DNA of 64,000 bases from Chinchilla lanigera (Eukaryota > Chordata > Mammalia > Rodentia > Chinchillidae): NCBI RefSeq assembly GCF_000276665.1, contig NW_004955484.1, positions 3,826,741-3,890,740 of the forward strand. Reading direction: 5' to 3'. The notes below the pieces were generated by a model. It had not been told where the DNA came from. It was given only the letters and a program-made list of their open reading frames with translations, and ran no database searches. Position 1 is the stretch's first letter, and each line of letters opens with the position of its first letter. This document shows, one piece after another, positions 1 through 14,182 of the stretch. Made by a program: the position numbers and the translations under genes.

Positions 1-1499
1 GAGGGAAACATGATCAGAAGGGACACACACCTGGGGAGGTGGGGGACACACAGTTTGGGTCAGGCAGTTGTTTCTTCTGCACGTTCTTAGACTTCCCGAC
101 TCTTTCTACACAGAGGAAGGTGACTGCACAGATGTGGACTGAACACATGCAAGGCAGGGCAGAAGAGTGAAACTTTTGCAATTTGAAGGACTTCAGTGAT
201 TGTTCCCTCTTTTCACTCATTCTCCAGTTTTAAAGTAACCATGGCAGCCATACTTTAGTTGGGAACTTATGAGCACCAAAGAGCCAAGTAGCACAGGCTA
301 CTTTCAAAATTAAACACATGGAAAAAAATTAAATACATGTTCCTCATTCTTACATATGAATGGAAAACCATGGGTTGGAAAACATCAGAAGGAACTTCCT
401 GAATGCATAGAGGACTAACATAACTGACATGGCAGGTAATTCATAGAACATATTCTCTTAAATAAAGGAAAGTGTAAATTACTATTCTCAGATCAATGAG
501 AAGAAATTGTATCTATAAAAGAATAATTAGCTATATAAGGGCACAGAAAACAAAATATGATGGCAGAAATAAAAGATGTCTTAGAAGTTTGTCAGAACAA
601 AACTTGAACACAGTTTTTTCGGAAGCAATAGGCAAATGCTAGTTTTGCAGTTGACCCTACTTCACCTGAATACAAGCAGAGTAAAAGAAAAACAAAAATA
701 TTCTAAGTTTTTGAGTAATACTTGTACCTTTGCAAGAAAATGCCAGATCCCCTAAAACTAAAGGGCAAGATACCCTAAAGAGCAAGATACCCTAAAACTA
801 TTGTAGCAAAATACTCTCTTGAGAAGAAAGGCCTCAACTCTAAAGGGGAAAAAATTAGGTTGAAGAGTAACTGGAAGCTGTTTCTGTCTGTATAAAAGGA
901 AAAATTGCCAGGATGAATAAGCAAATAGCAGTAAGGCAGCCAGTGGATTTAAACTCATGGAGGTGGATCTGTACTTCTACAAGGACTCCACCCATGAGCT
1001 GGCTGCAGGTCTGCTGGTAGCTGAGGAGAGCTGTCCCTGCACAGAGTATTCTGCCCTCTGGGGGTTCCTGCTGATAAATAGCAGTACTTCTCTGGGCATC
1101 TTTATTTAACTTTGAATTATATTTACTGTCACTTATTAGTAGCATTTGGTGATCAGGATCTTGTTTTCTGATGCTAGATCTTTCAGACTTTACATTGAAT
1201 GCATAAGTTTTTCAAAGTAATAAAATGAAAAATAAATGGAATAGAGGCCATTAAAGAAATAGTAAAATAGAGGTTCCCAGAGCCGCAGTGACACGAGTCA
1301 TCAGACTCAAATGGCCCACGGGAAACTGAGGAGACTGAATAAGAAAAGCCCACTTCTGACCAAAGCTCCACCTAATAGGGCATCTATAAAATAATAATAA
1401 TCAGATGATCTTCATAGTTAGGAGTTTTTATAGTAAATTTGGCATGATGTCTTTAATGTTTTAAGGAAAAATGATTTTGTACTAGACCAACAGAGGATA

Positions 1500-1990
1500 A
1501 AATTTTTCCTAGAACATTTGGCCCTTTAATGAATAAAAGTTATGTAGAATAAATAAAAATGCAACTACGGTTATCAGTTAACTTTGGTTTTTACAATAAA
1601 GATATTGTAAACATGGAACAACTCAGAAATCAGAAGGAGAAGGGGGCAGTGGAATGTTGGTGGGCAGGTTAGGGGTGCCAACATCCTTAATTATCAAGAG
1701 ATATAATAATGTTGAGGGAATAAATATTTAGATTCTGGACTATTGTTTAAGGTTATAAAGAAAAACTCATAAGTAATATAATGAAAATTGTTTAATTACT
1801 ATGGGCCAAGGTTGGGGGATAGGGTTGGCTTCATAGAGGTAGGGGGGGACTTTATAGGGTTATGGAGATTTTTTTTATATGTCTTGATTTTGGTGTTGGT
1901 TACATGACTATTCAAGTTTGAGAAAGTTACTAGAATTGTACTCCAAGAAAGGGCAAACTTCACTGCATGTAAAGCATAACTCAATAAGCC
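1500..1990 (+). mobile_element. L1M 3'-end fragment
   Basis: The end of this stretch (about 1830-1985) follows the familiar old L1 3' UTR pattern: 'tcttgattttggtgttggttacatgac', then 'cttcactgcatgtaaagcataactcaataa'. It is heavily diverged and the left limit is uncertain. Confidence 0.55.
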
Positions 1991-2379
1991 CAGGAAAGAG
2001 AAGAGAAGATATTAGGAAAGCTAAATTCCCATCTTTCATACTGAGGATTAAAAGGAAATGTGAGAAGTTAATAAATCAATGAGTAGCAACATAAGCATAG
2101 AGATATCAAGGGAAATTACTATCACAAGAAATAGTTGAAAGTGTTTCATCTTGGAAATAGTAATGGAGAAACAAACTACTATTTAGCTTTATAATTTTAC
2201 TATCTACATATTTTATTTATCTCTTGGCAGTGATTTTTTAAAAAAAATTCTGGAACATTTTAAAAATATACAAGAATTTCCAGGAAGGATAAAGAACTTC
2301 CGTCTATGCTTTGCCCGAAATGTCTTTTGTAGGAGAGGGTCCATCCAGTCCAGGATCACATGTTGTACTCAAGTTACTT

Positions 2380-3420
2380 TTCTCTGGAGCCTCCTTCAGT
2401 CTGGAACAGTTCTTCCATCCATTCTTGACTCTCACAACTTTAGTATTTGTGGAGATTACAGGCCAGTCTTTTCATTTTGTCCTTCAATTTGATTTGCCTG
2501 ATGTTTCCTTTTGATTAGTCCCAGTTAGGTCATTTGGCCTTAATACGATTGACAAAGTGCTGTGTTCTCACTGTGTCCTAGAGGGCTGGTCCGAGAGGTT
2601 GCTCTGGCCCATTGCTGCTAAGATAACAGGTACCAAGTTTTTTCACTTCAAAGTGAGACTTCTCCACTTTATAAATGATAAGTATTTTGAGGGAAGATAT
2701 TTTAAAGCAGCACAAATCCTTTCCCATACCCCACTTTCATTATTACTTTATGATCCACTGATGTTTTTCTATCTGAATTGGTTATTACCATGATGATGAT
2801 CAAATGATACATGTTAATGAAGTGGACTCATAGATTCCTGTTTATTCAGTGGACTACAATACATTCATAGCACAATTTATCTCGACTCTCAGCTTGTTCT
2901 GAATTTAGGCAGTGGAGTCCCTCTGCTGGCTTCTGTGCCATTTTAACGTGTCTCCATTTGTCTCCGAGTACTTCCTTCCTTTCTGGTACAAGAGGAAGGC
3001 TCACAGTTCTTTTCCTGCCTCAGCCCTAGAATCATCCAGTTCCTTTTAGTGGGGAGTGGTAATTTGAAACTGAGATTTGGCTTGCTGGTTTGCTCCTCTC
3101 TGTTAGGGTCTCAAATCTTCCAGCCCCTTCAGCGACACAGCAAAGAAATGCATTTATGCATGTACAAATGAACGCATTTACATATATATTTTTCTGTATC
3201 TATGTAAAGCTATCAACAACCATGGGTTTATACTGATAAGTCTTCCATCCCAGTATTAAAGATTTTATTCAGCCATCCTCATTTCCATATTTATTTCCTC
3301 CTCCTTCAGGAGTGGAAAATACCATCTTCCATCATTCTCAATATATTTACTTTTCTGCTTAATTCTTCTGAATATGTCCAATTCTCTCATTCCATCAGAC
3401 TGCTACCTTATTTGTATACC
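2380..3420. mobile_element. Probable ancient L1-type fragment
   Basis: The segment around 2640-2720 ('agacttctccactttataaatgataagtattttgagggaagatat') resembles a sequence common in ancient mammalian L1M/HAL1 copies. Open frames here on the plus strand have no protein resemblance. Limits and subfamily are guesses. Confidence 0.45.
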
Positions 3421-3822
3421 TTCCTTAGGACTTTCAATCTCTATAAGACTGCTTTTTCAGCCCACTTAACATGCATAACTTTGACAAAATCTTGAAATGA
3501 AAATTTAGTAGCCAGGTACTATGAAACGAACAAAAAACACTCTTGTGAGAGTTTGTCCCAAGTAATAATCTTAGTGCCTTAAGCATCAAAGGGAAATCCA
3601 GATCCATAGTTTCCCTATTCTCCTCTCCTACTGCCATGATTCTAAGGCATTTTTAAGTTTGGTCTGTTTAGAAATAAGCAAGACATTCATAGCTTGAAAC
3701 CTTTGTCCCTTTCTTGAGACTGTACATTGCAGCGGTTTGAACACACACATGCGTGCACGCACGCCCCACTTTATGCTCTTGCACCTGATAGCCTGAGTTT
3801 ATCACACAGAGGAAGTCTGTAC

Positions 3823-3922
3823 CTGAAATATCACAATAAATGGTCTGCTGGTAGACCTTGGCCTCTACAGGATTAAAGTACACAGTGATTTCAGCTGACG
3901 AGTTGGGCCAGACATCACCTTC
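3823..3922 (-). CDS. HYDIN: HYDIN internal coding exon (fifth and last in the window)
   Basis: This 100-bp minus-strand exon starts in phase 0 and encodes EGDVWPNSSAEITVYFNP and VEAKVYQQTIYCDISG. It supplies the last strands of the domain interrupted by the preceding exon: 'G.VWPNSSAEITVYFNP' is a standard ASH/MSP strand-turn-strand and is diagnostic for HYDIN. The acceptor is ...cttcttgtctttcag and the donor is gtacag. The exon ends with one base of a codon (G of Gly). The following exon, which should continue with the next beta-strand, is not found between position 1 and 3822 and must lie further along the minus strand, outside the window. Confidence 0.94.
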
Positions 3923-4059
3923 CTGAAAGACAAGAAGAATCATTTAAAAACAATATGATGAAAGGAAGGCATTGCTTTTAAATGGTGTTGTTATAATTCC
4001 ATGCAATGTTTTCCCAAAAACTGTTTATGTTCAAGGAGTACATACATGATGTTTTGATA

Positions 4060-4735
4060 TACATTTGGATAGTGAAATGATTACTGTGGTCGAATTAACA
4101 TTTCCATCTCCTCACAGTTACCTTCCTGTGCGTATGTAAGCTTGTCAAATTCCAACTGTATGATACATTACTAGTTACAGTCACAACAGTATACATGAGG
4201 TGTATAGAACTTATTCATCTTATAACTCCAGATTGTAGTCTTTGACCAACATCTCCCCATTCTTCCCATTCCTTGACTTCTGCTAGCCACCATGCTACTC
4301 CTGCTTTGATCAGTTTTATTTTTTGGATTCCTTAGATAAGTGAGATTATGCAGTATGTTTTTCATCTACATTTTGTTTTACATAATGTCTGTAAGGTTCA
4401 TTCATGTTGCTGCAAGTGTCAGAAATTCCTTTTTAAATACTGAATAATATCCCATTGTCTGTACATATTACAATTTATTTTTGCATTCATCTGTTCACAG
4501 ACATTTAGGCTGCTTGGCTATTTGAATAATGCTACAATGAACATAAAAGTGGATTTATCTCTTTGAAGCACCGACTTCATTTCCTTTAGGTATATACTCA
4601 GAAGGTGGATGGCTGGATCAGATGGTAGTTCTATTTTTAATTTTTTGAGGAACCTCTCTACTATTTTCCATAATGGATGTGCCAATTTACATTCGTACCA
4701 ACAGCATACAAGGGTTCAATTCCAGGAAATCTGAA
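4060..4735 (-). mobile_element. L1M 3' region fragment (minus)
   Basis: Read on the minus strand, this is the end of L1 ORF2 and the start of the 3' UTR: the 'tggtacgaatgtaaattggcac', 'actaccatctgatccagcca' and 'gcagcaacatgaatgaacctta' motifs are characteristic of old mammalian L1. It is badly decayed, with no open frame. Confidence 0.75.
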
Positions 4736-7700
4736 GGAAACATATTTATAACAAATACAAACAGCCCACTATTTTATCAAGCAGATAGTAAATTTATACT
4801 GCTTGCTAACTTATAAAGTAGTACAAGTTTGGTATAAGCTTCAAAGATAATTTCAGTGAGTTTATGAATATATATAATGAGCTACTAAAGGAAACTAGGA
4901 TGAATAAAGCATTTTAAAAATGTATCCAGCAAACATTTGTTATGCATGTGCCCAGCCCCAGGAATTCAAGAGAAGAAGGTGGGCTGAGACCACAGGGAAC
5001 TCACATGTTAGCATGATGATAAATATGAACGCAAACATTTTATAATATATCTGACACATGCTGTGCCAATGAAGTCCACAGGAACCACAGAGAAAGAAGT
5101 ATCTCACACTTCCTTGGTGGAGGTACCACTTTTCTAACTTTTGAGGTGGCAGCAAAAAGAAAGAAACATTCTTATTCATAGAAAACAGCAATGGCCCTAG
5201 GCAGAATATTGACCAGATCAAAACCCTGCTTCTGATTCTATTTCTCACTTCAATTTAAACCACTCAAAAGTCACAATAAAGAAGGCAAGTTTTGATACTG
5301 TAATGTGACAAGCCACATGTCAGAATTTTCCTGTTCTGTATAGTTTGATAAAAACTTCTGTACTAACCATATAACCTGGGGCTTCTTCATTAACTTCTCA
5401 GAGCTGCAAAAGGAGATGCTAATAGCAGCAACCACTAAGGGTTTCCTAAGGTCTGATAAAGTCATTTCGCCAAATGCTTTGGCCCATGTTTGGTGCAAGG
5501 TAAAAGCTCCCTACACAACTGTTTACTATGGTCCATGTTGTTTTTATGTCACATAGAAGGGCTAAATATTTCAGGGGTACGTGTGTTTTTTCTATGGTGT
5601 TGTAAATATGGTCAAAAGACCATAAAGAATAAACACATCCAAAAATCTATAAGCAGTCCAACTAGCCCCCCCCCAAAAAAAACCAAAAACAAAAACCCCA
5701 AGACATATTGATAAATAATTAGGATCAGTTTCAGAGAGATCTTAAAACCTACTCTATCCAGTCTGGTTTAAAGGCAGACATCAGGCAAGAGAAGAAAACA
5801 GAAAATCAGAGGTAATTTGGATTCATTTATGAGAAAAATCAGTTTGACCCGTGTGCTTCTCAGATAGCACCCTTCCTGACTTCAGACTGAGGGAGGACAC
5901 GGATGCTTCAGGAGGTAGCAGCAAGGACTATGAAGGTCACACAGATCCTGTGGGCTCTCATATTCCAAGACAGGTCTCAGAGAACGAAGCCTCCATGCAT
6001 GGAGGTGCTGCTGTGTCTCTAGCACCTATGCCCGAGGCGGTTGGTTGTCAGTAGCTACTTGTTAAATATTTGTTGAGTTGGCTGCATCTACTGAGTTTAT
6101 ATACCATGTAGTTATTATTAAATACCTATTTGTTTTTACATGATCCATAGGCATTTAATAGGCTTTTTGCCCGTTTGTAGGGTTTTTTCTTCTCTCATTT
6201 GTTAGAAAATGCTATGTCTCTTGTTTGAGTTTTTGGTATGAAGAAGTTCTTTTATTTTCATCTAGAACCCTCGTACAGTTTTAGAGCAAAAAGAGACTTT
6301 TGAGATCATGTAAGGACAGAGGAGCTCTAAACCCTTTCATGTACTTAGGACTTCATGTAGCCCTTTCTCAAACTTGGAAACCAGTTTCTGCTCCCGTGTG
6401 AGAAATAGCTACTACCTGGCTCCCTTTGACTGCTGCTGTTTTAATGGTACAAAGCATATAGCTAAAAGGTATACAAATGGTACAAATGGTATAGCTAAAA
6501 GAGGCAGAGGGGACGGGCAGATGAGGTGACACAACCAGTCACATCTTCAGCATATGAGTGGGCATCCCAGGGTGTATGAGTGGGGATTCTATGTCCAAAC
6601 CACTGAAGAGCGGGGCTTCTTCCTAATCAACAAGACAAAGGAAAGCCTGGTGGGTTTAAATTGCTCCTGTTAGGGATAGAGATTGGATGTAGGCAACTGG
6701 CTCCTACCCAAAGCAGCTGACTAAAGGGCTAGGGCTGTCTTGGATCTTGAAAGAGTCCATGCAAGCAAGGTCTCACCAGTGTAGCAGGAAGCATCCCCCA
6801 AAAGGATAGGGTGGAAATCAGATAAGCTTAATGTGTGCAAGCAAGTCAAGAGTGTTAAGGTTTGGGGTGGGCCAGACCTCTTTTAATGCATTATCCAAGC
6901 AAGAGAATTCATGGACCACACACAGACGAGAAGGGAACACATCTCAATTCTACCCCAGAAGCACCCATGGACACCCCATCAATAAAGCAGTCTGCTCAGA
7001 AGAAGTGGTAGGTTGGGAAACAAGACCTACTCCAGAGAGGCAATCAGACGCTAGAGGAAGGAGCTTTGGGGTTCAGGTGGGATCTGGAAGGGGTGCAGGG
7101 GCTGCCTGGGAGTCAGGAAGTCCTTGGGCTTGGCATGGAAAGGCCAGTGCCAGGATATCAGAGTCCATGGGTTTCAGGTAGAATGAGCGTAGCACTAAGG
7201 TCAGTATTTTCTTATCCACAGCTGCAGCGGTCTCATTATGCCTGCGACATCCTCTAGTAACTTGCTGCCTTTTCTGAGCACAGGAGGTAATTCAAGGACA
7301 AACGTTATCCTAAAGCCCTCCGCTGGCTTGCAGCAGGTAATGCATATCAGGAGGGTTGTGTGTATTTGTAAAAACAGAAACGTGCTCATCCTCTTTGTCC
7401 TCTCAAGGGGATGCTGTCAATGGTAGGTCATTTGAAGGAGCAGGAACATGTAGATATTCCTGCTTTTCAGCTGGGATTCAAATAATAGTTAAAGAACTCC
7501 TTTATACCAAAAACTAAAAAAAAAAAAAATACACATAGCATTTTCTAACAAATGAGAGAAGAAACCCTAGAACCAGGCAAGAAACTTAAAAGGACCCCAC
7601 TTTCACTCATGTCTTTGAAACATTTCAGATTAGTTCTCTAGCCCTGCTGAAGTGAACTTCCCTGTCATGTATGTCTCTGAAAAGTTTTATTTTTTTATTG

Positions 7701-8699
7701 CTCAGTTCTAAAGTTTCAGAAAATCAGAACATTTAAAATTTACTCTACCAGCTCCACATCAATATCTTGTCTCTCTCGCCCTAGGAAGCCTGCCGCATTG
7801 CTCAGAACCTGTGATGTTCTCCTTTCCTGCTTGACAGGACTCCTTTCCCATAGCTGCCCATTCTCCTGCTCCACATGAGAGCCTGAGGACAGAGGACTTT
7901 GTCACTATTATCTTAATGTGAAAAATGAATGTCAGAGTGGCTTTCTGTTATACTGTAACTATCTTCCTTCTTGCTTTTAATGTTTTGTTTCTCTTTCAGA
8001 CCCATAATGAGTAAAGGAATTGTATTGCATGTATCAATCAAGTGACCTGCCAGAAGCAATCAACTTTGAGTTTTTAGGCTTAAAGCTAGTTCCCATATAT
8101 TATGTTTTTGTCCAAATATTAATATCTCTTGACTGGGAACTCTATGTTTCCTTCTGAACAAGAATTGGATGACCACAATAGAGGCTTTCTGAAAGCCATC
8201 TATAAACACACAGCCACTGGCTTATGATAGATGAGAAATACAATCATGAGAAAAATATCCTTTAAAAGTGCTACCTTTTTAAAAAACTGCACTGGTAATG
8301 ATCAAAGGAGCTTTAAAAAATCCCTCAAAAATTCTTAAATGGAAAACAAGGAATTCTTTTTTAAAAAATCACCTTCCTTTCCTCTCTCTAATACCTAATT
8401 CCTTCATCTCATTCTCTCCCTCCTTGCTTCCCTCCCTCCCCTCTCCTTTCTTCTCTTCCTTGAAGAATTCTTTCTTGAAAATTTTGCCAAACCCAAAGTG
8501 TAAGAACAGAGAGTTACATATTTGTTTAATTTACTTGGTTTGTTTGGAAAGCAATATGACTCATAGTTTATAACTCACTTCCCAGATTATCAAATAAAAT
8601 AGTTTCACTTTAATTTCCAACCTATATTTATAAGAGTGATCCAAATGTTTTTCGCACCCAAAATGTTATACTCTCCAACCATACTCTAACAAGAGACTG

Positions 8700-8900
8700 G
8701 TGTGCTTAGCCTCAAATCATAATTTTGCAAGCACTTACTAAGAGCTCATGTTCTTAACATGGTGTTAAGTGCTTATTTACATTATCTAGTCCAATTTTAC
8801 AGCCTCTGTGAGGGAGTATTATCTCCATTTCAAAGGAGAAAAATTAAGATAAAAGTTAAATTTCTTACCAATACCAAATCAATAGTTAGGGGCAGAACTA
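8700..8900 (-). mobile_element. MIR SINE (minus)
   Basis: The reverse orientation of MIR is visible: 'tatctccatttcaaaggagaaaaattaagataaa' corresponds to the MIR core 'ccattttacagatgaggaaactgaggc'. This is an ancient tRNA-derived SINE, heavily diverged. Confidence 0.65.
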
Positions 8901-11900
8901 AGATTCTATCATAATTTCCCCCCTAACTTCACTGAAATTATAATAGTTTAGGTCTTGAATTTTCCTCAGCCTCATAAAGAAGCTCAGAAGAAATTTAGAA
9001 TCACTACAACCAATTAATATTCAGGCTTCAGTGAAACAGGCATGAGCTGACATTCCTGACTAGTGAATAGTGTGTGATACCCTGTGTACACATGTTCTGG
9101 TACCTCTGGAAGGAGACTTTCACAAGAGGTTCTTTTGGACCTCACACTTGATGCGGGTATATATCACAGCTCCTGAGAAAACATTAGTGGGTCTTTATCA
9201 AGCTGTCCTAGTTGGGGGAAGATCAGGGCCTGAGCAGTCAGAACTGGGTAGGGAAATAATGATGTCCAGAGAAGTTTTACTATGTGGTCAATTCCACCAT
9301 GTTTCACCCCAATGGAAACGTTCCTGACTACATAAGCCAAAGTTTTGGTTATCTCATTTCCCTTAAAGTACGGGAAAAATAGCAAAGCAAAGAGTTTTTC
9401 TTACAAAATGAAAACATTCTCAAAGTCATATTTTTATCAATGAGTAACAATGATAAGAAGAGCCATTAATAGGTTTCAATCAGGTCCACTGCCCACAATA
9501 GCTCCAGATCAGTAAGAGAAATTATGGTTCTATTTAGTGTCACTGGGGGCAAATACCAGTTGTCTCATAGGGAAATAGGAAAATAAATGAAAGCCTAAAA
9601 GGTGAGAGGAAAGATCGTATTGATACATGATATACAAAGAGATTTTTCTACTCCATTGTTTTTGCTGGGACAAGAAAATGTGATCAAGTAAAGGTATGAT
9701 TTTCAAAATAATGACTATAAATGTTTCTAAGAAAGGGCTTTAGGATTTGGCCATCCGCCAGAGGAAGTTTCACAAAAGGCATATTCTATCTTGATTTTGG
9801 CTCCAACTCAAACTCAGAGAAAGTTCCACTGAGACTTTAGAGAGCAGAGCCAGGCATCTGCGATGTCTACACTTTCCTCTGGAGAGAGAGAATTGTATCT
9901 TTTCCAGCAAGGAAGGGTATTACTTGTTTAATGAGCCCAAGGAACTTTGCTGTTTCTAATCCTTCTCTAAGCCTCCCTCCACCTACACTGGTTCTCCAAT
10001 GCAACGGTACATGTTGCAGCACAATTGCAAAAAATGTGGCTGAGCACGAAGACCTGAAAGGACAGTTGTAAGGAACAGAGGCTGAAGGATGGGAAAACTG
10101 CACCGACAGGGAAGCTACGACTTGTCAAGGACAGTTTGGTCTCAGCAGATCCTTGTCCCCTTTCTCCTACCTGGTGTCCATTTCCAGGGAGTCAGCTTCC
10201 ACATGCCTGCAGTGTGACTCACGGCTAATGGTCTGATTCAGGGAAGGGCTCTGCAGTAAAAAGCTGGGTCTTTCTTCTATGGTAGCCATCTGAGCTTCCA
10301 CCCAGCCTGCTTCTGCTGAGCTCACACGCTGTGCCGATTGGGGGAAAAATCAAGTAAACTAAATTTGAGCTGTGCTTTCAGTGTCTGAAATGCTGGAACA
10401 GCATGTTTCCTGCAGGCTTAGATAAGAAGGAAGCATGGTTTACTATTACTTACAAGGTAATAAAGAAATTATCAAGTTTCTCTCCCTGTTTAATCCACAG
10501 TTAAAAGAAACTTCAGCTTTCCTAGGGATACGGGATGAAGTTGTCTGTGATGGAGGAGACACTTGCTAAGAGAAGCTGAAACATTTTCCTTGCTCACTGA
10601 TGTTAGCCCGTCAGCTAGGGCCAGTTTGGGCAAATACCTTTAAATTTTCAGGCCTTTCTTTTTGAGAAGATATCAAGTGTTCAGTATCTGGAAAATTGCT
10701 GTATCTTCAAAGTATGACCTGAGCCAGCAGCACCAGAGTTCAAAGACAAGGCCAGCACATCTGCGCTACGATTTCTCAGAGGACTCCTAGGTGCCCACGG
10801 AAAGCAAAAGCTTAATTCTCTCTTTTTGCCCTGTGATATTCTTTTGCCTCTCAATTTTCAGAACTGTGTTTTTGTCTTTGAATCTCTCCCTTTCAGGGTA
10901 CCCAAGAGACCTGAGCAGAGGAAATAACAGAATGAGGCTGTCAAAATTCTGTACAGCCAGGGTCCAGCTAGTACAATAGAATATTATATTTCTGAAAGTA
11001 GCCAATTCCACTTGGTTTCTCTGGAAGGCACAAAACATGCATAATAGACTCAATTGTGCGGTTCTTTCCAAAGAGGAAAAAAATGTGTACAGAAGCAGGT
11101 GGCCTGACAAATGATCAGTATTCTGTAAAACTCAGTGCTTTCCCGAGGTAAGAAATAAATGGAATGTGTTTTTGGTAAAAAATTTAGGCTAATGACCATA
11201 ATACTCCAAGATATTGTGAAAAATATTGGCATATGAGAAATGATGTAAATAGCAGTAACACACCACATGCTCTAATGATGACCAATTCTGGTTACTTTTA
11301 GAATACCAATAAATTATCACATAAAACTAAAAAAAGTTTCCTTCTAGCATTCTGTCCTGTGCTCACTGTGGATTGCTGTCTCCCTCTTTGCTTTGCCAGT
11401 GGACACTTCTGGGATCTCAAAAGGTGAATTCCCACTTCTGCCTGTAAGCAGCTGCCGGCCTCCCTCTGTCCAAATCACAAGGGAGGGAAACAACCAGGCC
11501 TGGGGTTCTGTGGCCACATCAGTACCCGAGATGCCCAAGTTTCATTCCTGAAGGTTTGAGCAACAGACCTGATGACCCCATGAATGACCATATTCCATGA
11601 TGAGCGTGGATGTCATGAGACAGTTTTCTAGGCTGGTGGAAGTAACCTGCAGCCGAGTGGTGTGTGAATGGTAGAACAGCATAAAGAACATGAATTTCTG
11701 GAGTTTTGGATCTGTTGTTCCTGTAGCATTGAGTCAACCTACTTCTCACATGATAATATCAATAAGATGGGATTGAAATGCAAGCCCATCCCCATCTCCA
11801 GGCAATTTAGAATTGATCCTTGGACTGATCTCTTGATTTTGAATCTCCTTGCTTTAAATGGAAAAGGTCTCTAAAATAAGAACAGTGTTCCCATAAAATA

Positions 11901-12695
11901 CTCAATATGCAGAAGACACAATCAGGGGTAAACTAACTTTTTGTTCTAGCTGAGGTATTTGAAGAATGAAGCTATATAGACATAGGTCTATTTATTTTCA
12001 GACACTGAAGCATTTTTGTTTCTATTTTTACCTTATTTGAAGGCAATGTCGTTCCTCAGCAAAGAGGCTAAAGCATCCCTTAGAAAGCAATATGTTCTCT
12101 GAGCCTCTGTGTCAATGTTTTGAATAGTTTATCAATTGGAGATTGGTTATCAAATCAGTTGGTGACACTGCTTGCTTCCCATCTTCTCTGCTTCTACTGT
12201 GAACTTAACTTACAGAAAGAAGCTGATTAAAAAGGTCTGAATCCTAGGAAAAACTAATCACTGATGCATAGCTCAAGTGTCTGAAATAAAGCAGTGGCTA
12301 TTTGGCATATATGATGTGATATGGGAGCAAGATTGTGAAGAAACCTTTGGTAAAAAGTGGGGCAGAGCAGGCCTAATAGGCAGACAGAGATGAAAGCCCT
12401 GTGCTCTCCAGGGCTTCTACCAGCGAAGTTCTGGCCTCTCCTTTCTGCCAAGGGCCTCTCACAAGGGTACCTGGAGGCCATCTTGCACCTTCTGCACTTT
12501 TCCTTTTCTCTTTACTCAGAATTTCTTCCTGCTTTTCACAGTCAGTATAGATCTCTACAGGATACTCAAAATCTTGCTTCCCATCCTGAATCCCCTCCCT
12601 CAAATTTTAGTCCTGCATTTCCAAAGCTTTCTGGACATTTGTAGTAATCTCACATTCAAAATGTTCAGTGACAGACTCATCAGCATTGATTGACA

Positions 12696-12765
12696 TTTGT
12701 TGGTTCATTCATTCATCCATTCATTCTCTCTCTCAATCACTCACTCACTCATTCACTCATTAACA
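12696..12765. repeat. (TTCA/CTCA)n simple repeat
   Basis: Imperfect tandem 'ttcattcattcatccattcattctctctctcaatcactcactcactcattcactcat' gives low-complexity open frames on both strands that are not genes. Confidence 0.85.
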
Positions 12766-13644
12766 CTGGGCTATGTACTGACCACAGATGGTGCTAAAAC
12801 TCGCTCTGACGCCAAATTGAAGAACCATAATTTATCAGTCAGAAAACACAATTGCTCTCTTCCCAATACTCTGAATTTGTATAAAAGGCAGCGGAAGGCA
12901 AGGGAGCTTGAGGGGCTAGTGGAAGGCCACATTTGCGTCTGGCAAAACCAGGGAGTCAGACCAGGGTTCCTGATGCCTATCCAGTGTATCATAACTTTCC
13001 AGTCATCCCAGTTTAGATCAGAGAAAATGTGTGATCCCTCATGATGTGTTACCCTCAACAGGTAAGACATCTCTTACACCTGTCATGTCCCTTCCTCTCC
13101 GACCAGCTCAGACCATTGCTGATCAGTATCAACCTCTTCTTGGCTTCAGAGATGTTTGTTCTTCTCACCTTTTCCTGACCCAGCCTGACTTATACTACTC
13201 ACCTCATGGCCTAGTCTATCCTCCTTCAACACACTCACAAGTACCTCACAAATCACAACTCACAACTCACACTCACAACTCCCTTCTCCAATTATCTCAT
13301 GTCCTTGCCCTAAAGCCTACAGTGAGTCTCAGACACTTTTAATATCATTAACCAAACTGGAATCCACAGAAACCCAACTCCAGTGGATGCTCTGGGACAG
13401 GGATCCTTGCTACATGTACCCTCCTACCTGAAAGTCACCTTCTCTCTTTTTAAAAAAATTTTATTTTAAAGAAAATAGTACCCAAACCCCCCAGCTTTTC
13501 TAAAATTTATTTGGACACAAAACTTCCATTTTTCAAAGAATACACATTACCACCTTTCAGATCTGTGTTTCCAGAAAAGCACAGTGGGAGAAAACAGGCT
13601 GCAAGATAAGTCTGGTAGCCCAGAATTCCTCTAGTTTCCTTAAA

Positions 13645-13683
13645 AACAACAACAACAACAATAATAATAACAACAACAACAAC
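13645..13683. repeat. (CAA/TAA)n microsatellite
   Basis: Imperfect trinucleotide array of caa and taa units. It creates a Val-rich shadow frame on the minus strand. Confidence 0.9.
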
Positions 13684-14167
13684 TGGTCTGCTCATTGTTA
13701 TTTAGCCTGCTGTGAAGCTAATAGTTCTTTTTTTCTTTGCATTTATACTTTCCCCAACTGGAAACATTCTGCTCCTTTTTCATTTAATTAAGTCTTACCA
13801 CTTCGTTCAATATTCAGCCAAGTCTTCTCTGGCCTATAAATCCTTCCCCAATCTCTTATTTGAGATGCTGTAGCAGTTCTTTATCTGTATCAGAAAACCA
13901 AATCTGAACAATAAAAAATACACTATCTGGGAAGATAGAGAAATGGCAGGATTTCCACACCAAGAGTAATTTACAAGGTAAGATTATATTACAAATAAAA
14001 GCTCTAGTTATATAAAATGACCAGGGTCTTTAAGCGGGGGGAAGGAAGCAGATTCAACACCAATAAATAAGTCACTGCCTGCAAAGATGTCTGCTATTTG
14101 GACCAGAACAACTAAAGGAAGAGACTTAGAAGTTTCACATCTTCATTTTCACTTTGCACAAAGTCTT

Positions 14168-14182
14168 AAGAACAAGCTAATG
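14168..14182. repeat. Target-site duplication, left copy of the L1
   Basis: aagaacaagctaatg, identical to 21490-21504. It marks the L1 integration site and shows that both ends of the insertion are retained. Confidence 0.9.

Larger units (their letters stand above)
1..3822 (-). other. HYDIN: HYDIN intron (partial, 3' side)
   Basis: This is intron after the last exon in the window. No downstream HYDIN exon (expected to start in phase 1) is visible on the minus strand. Old L1-type sequence occupies 1500-1990 and probably 2380-3420. 1-1490 shows no recognisable feature apart from a small local repetition of 'agcaagataccctaaa' near 750-802. Confidence 0.75.
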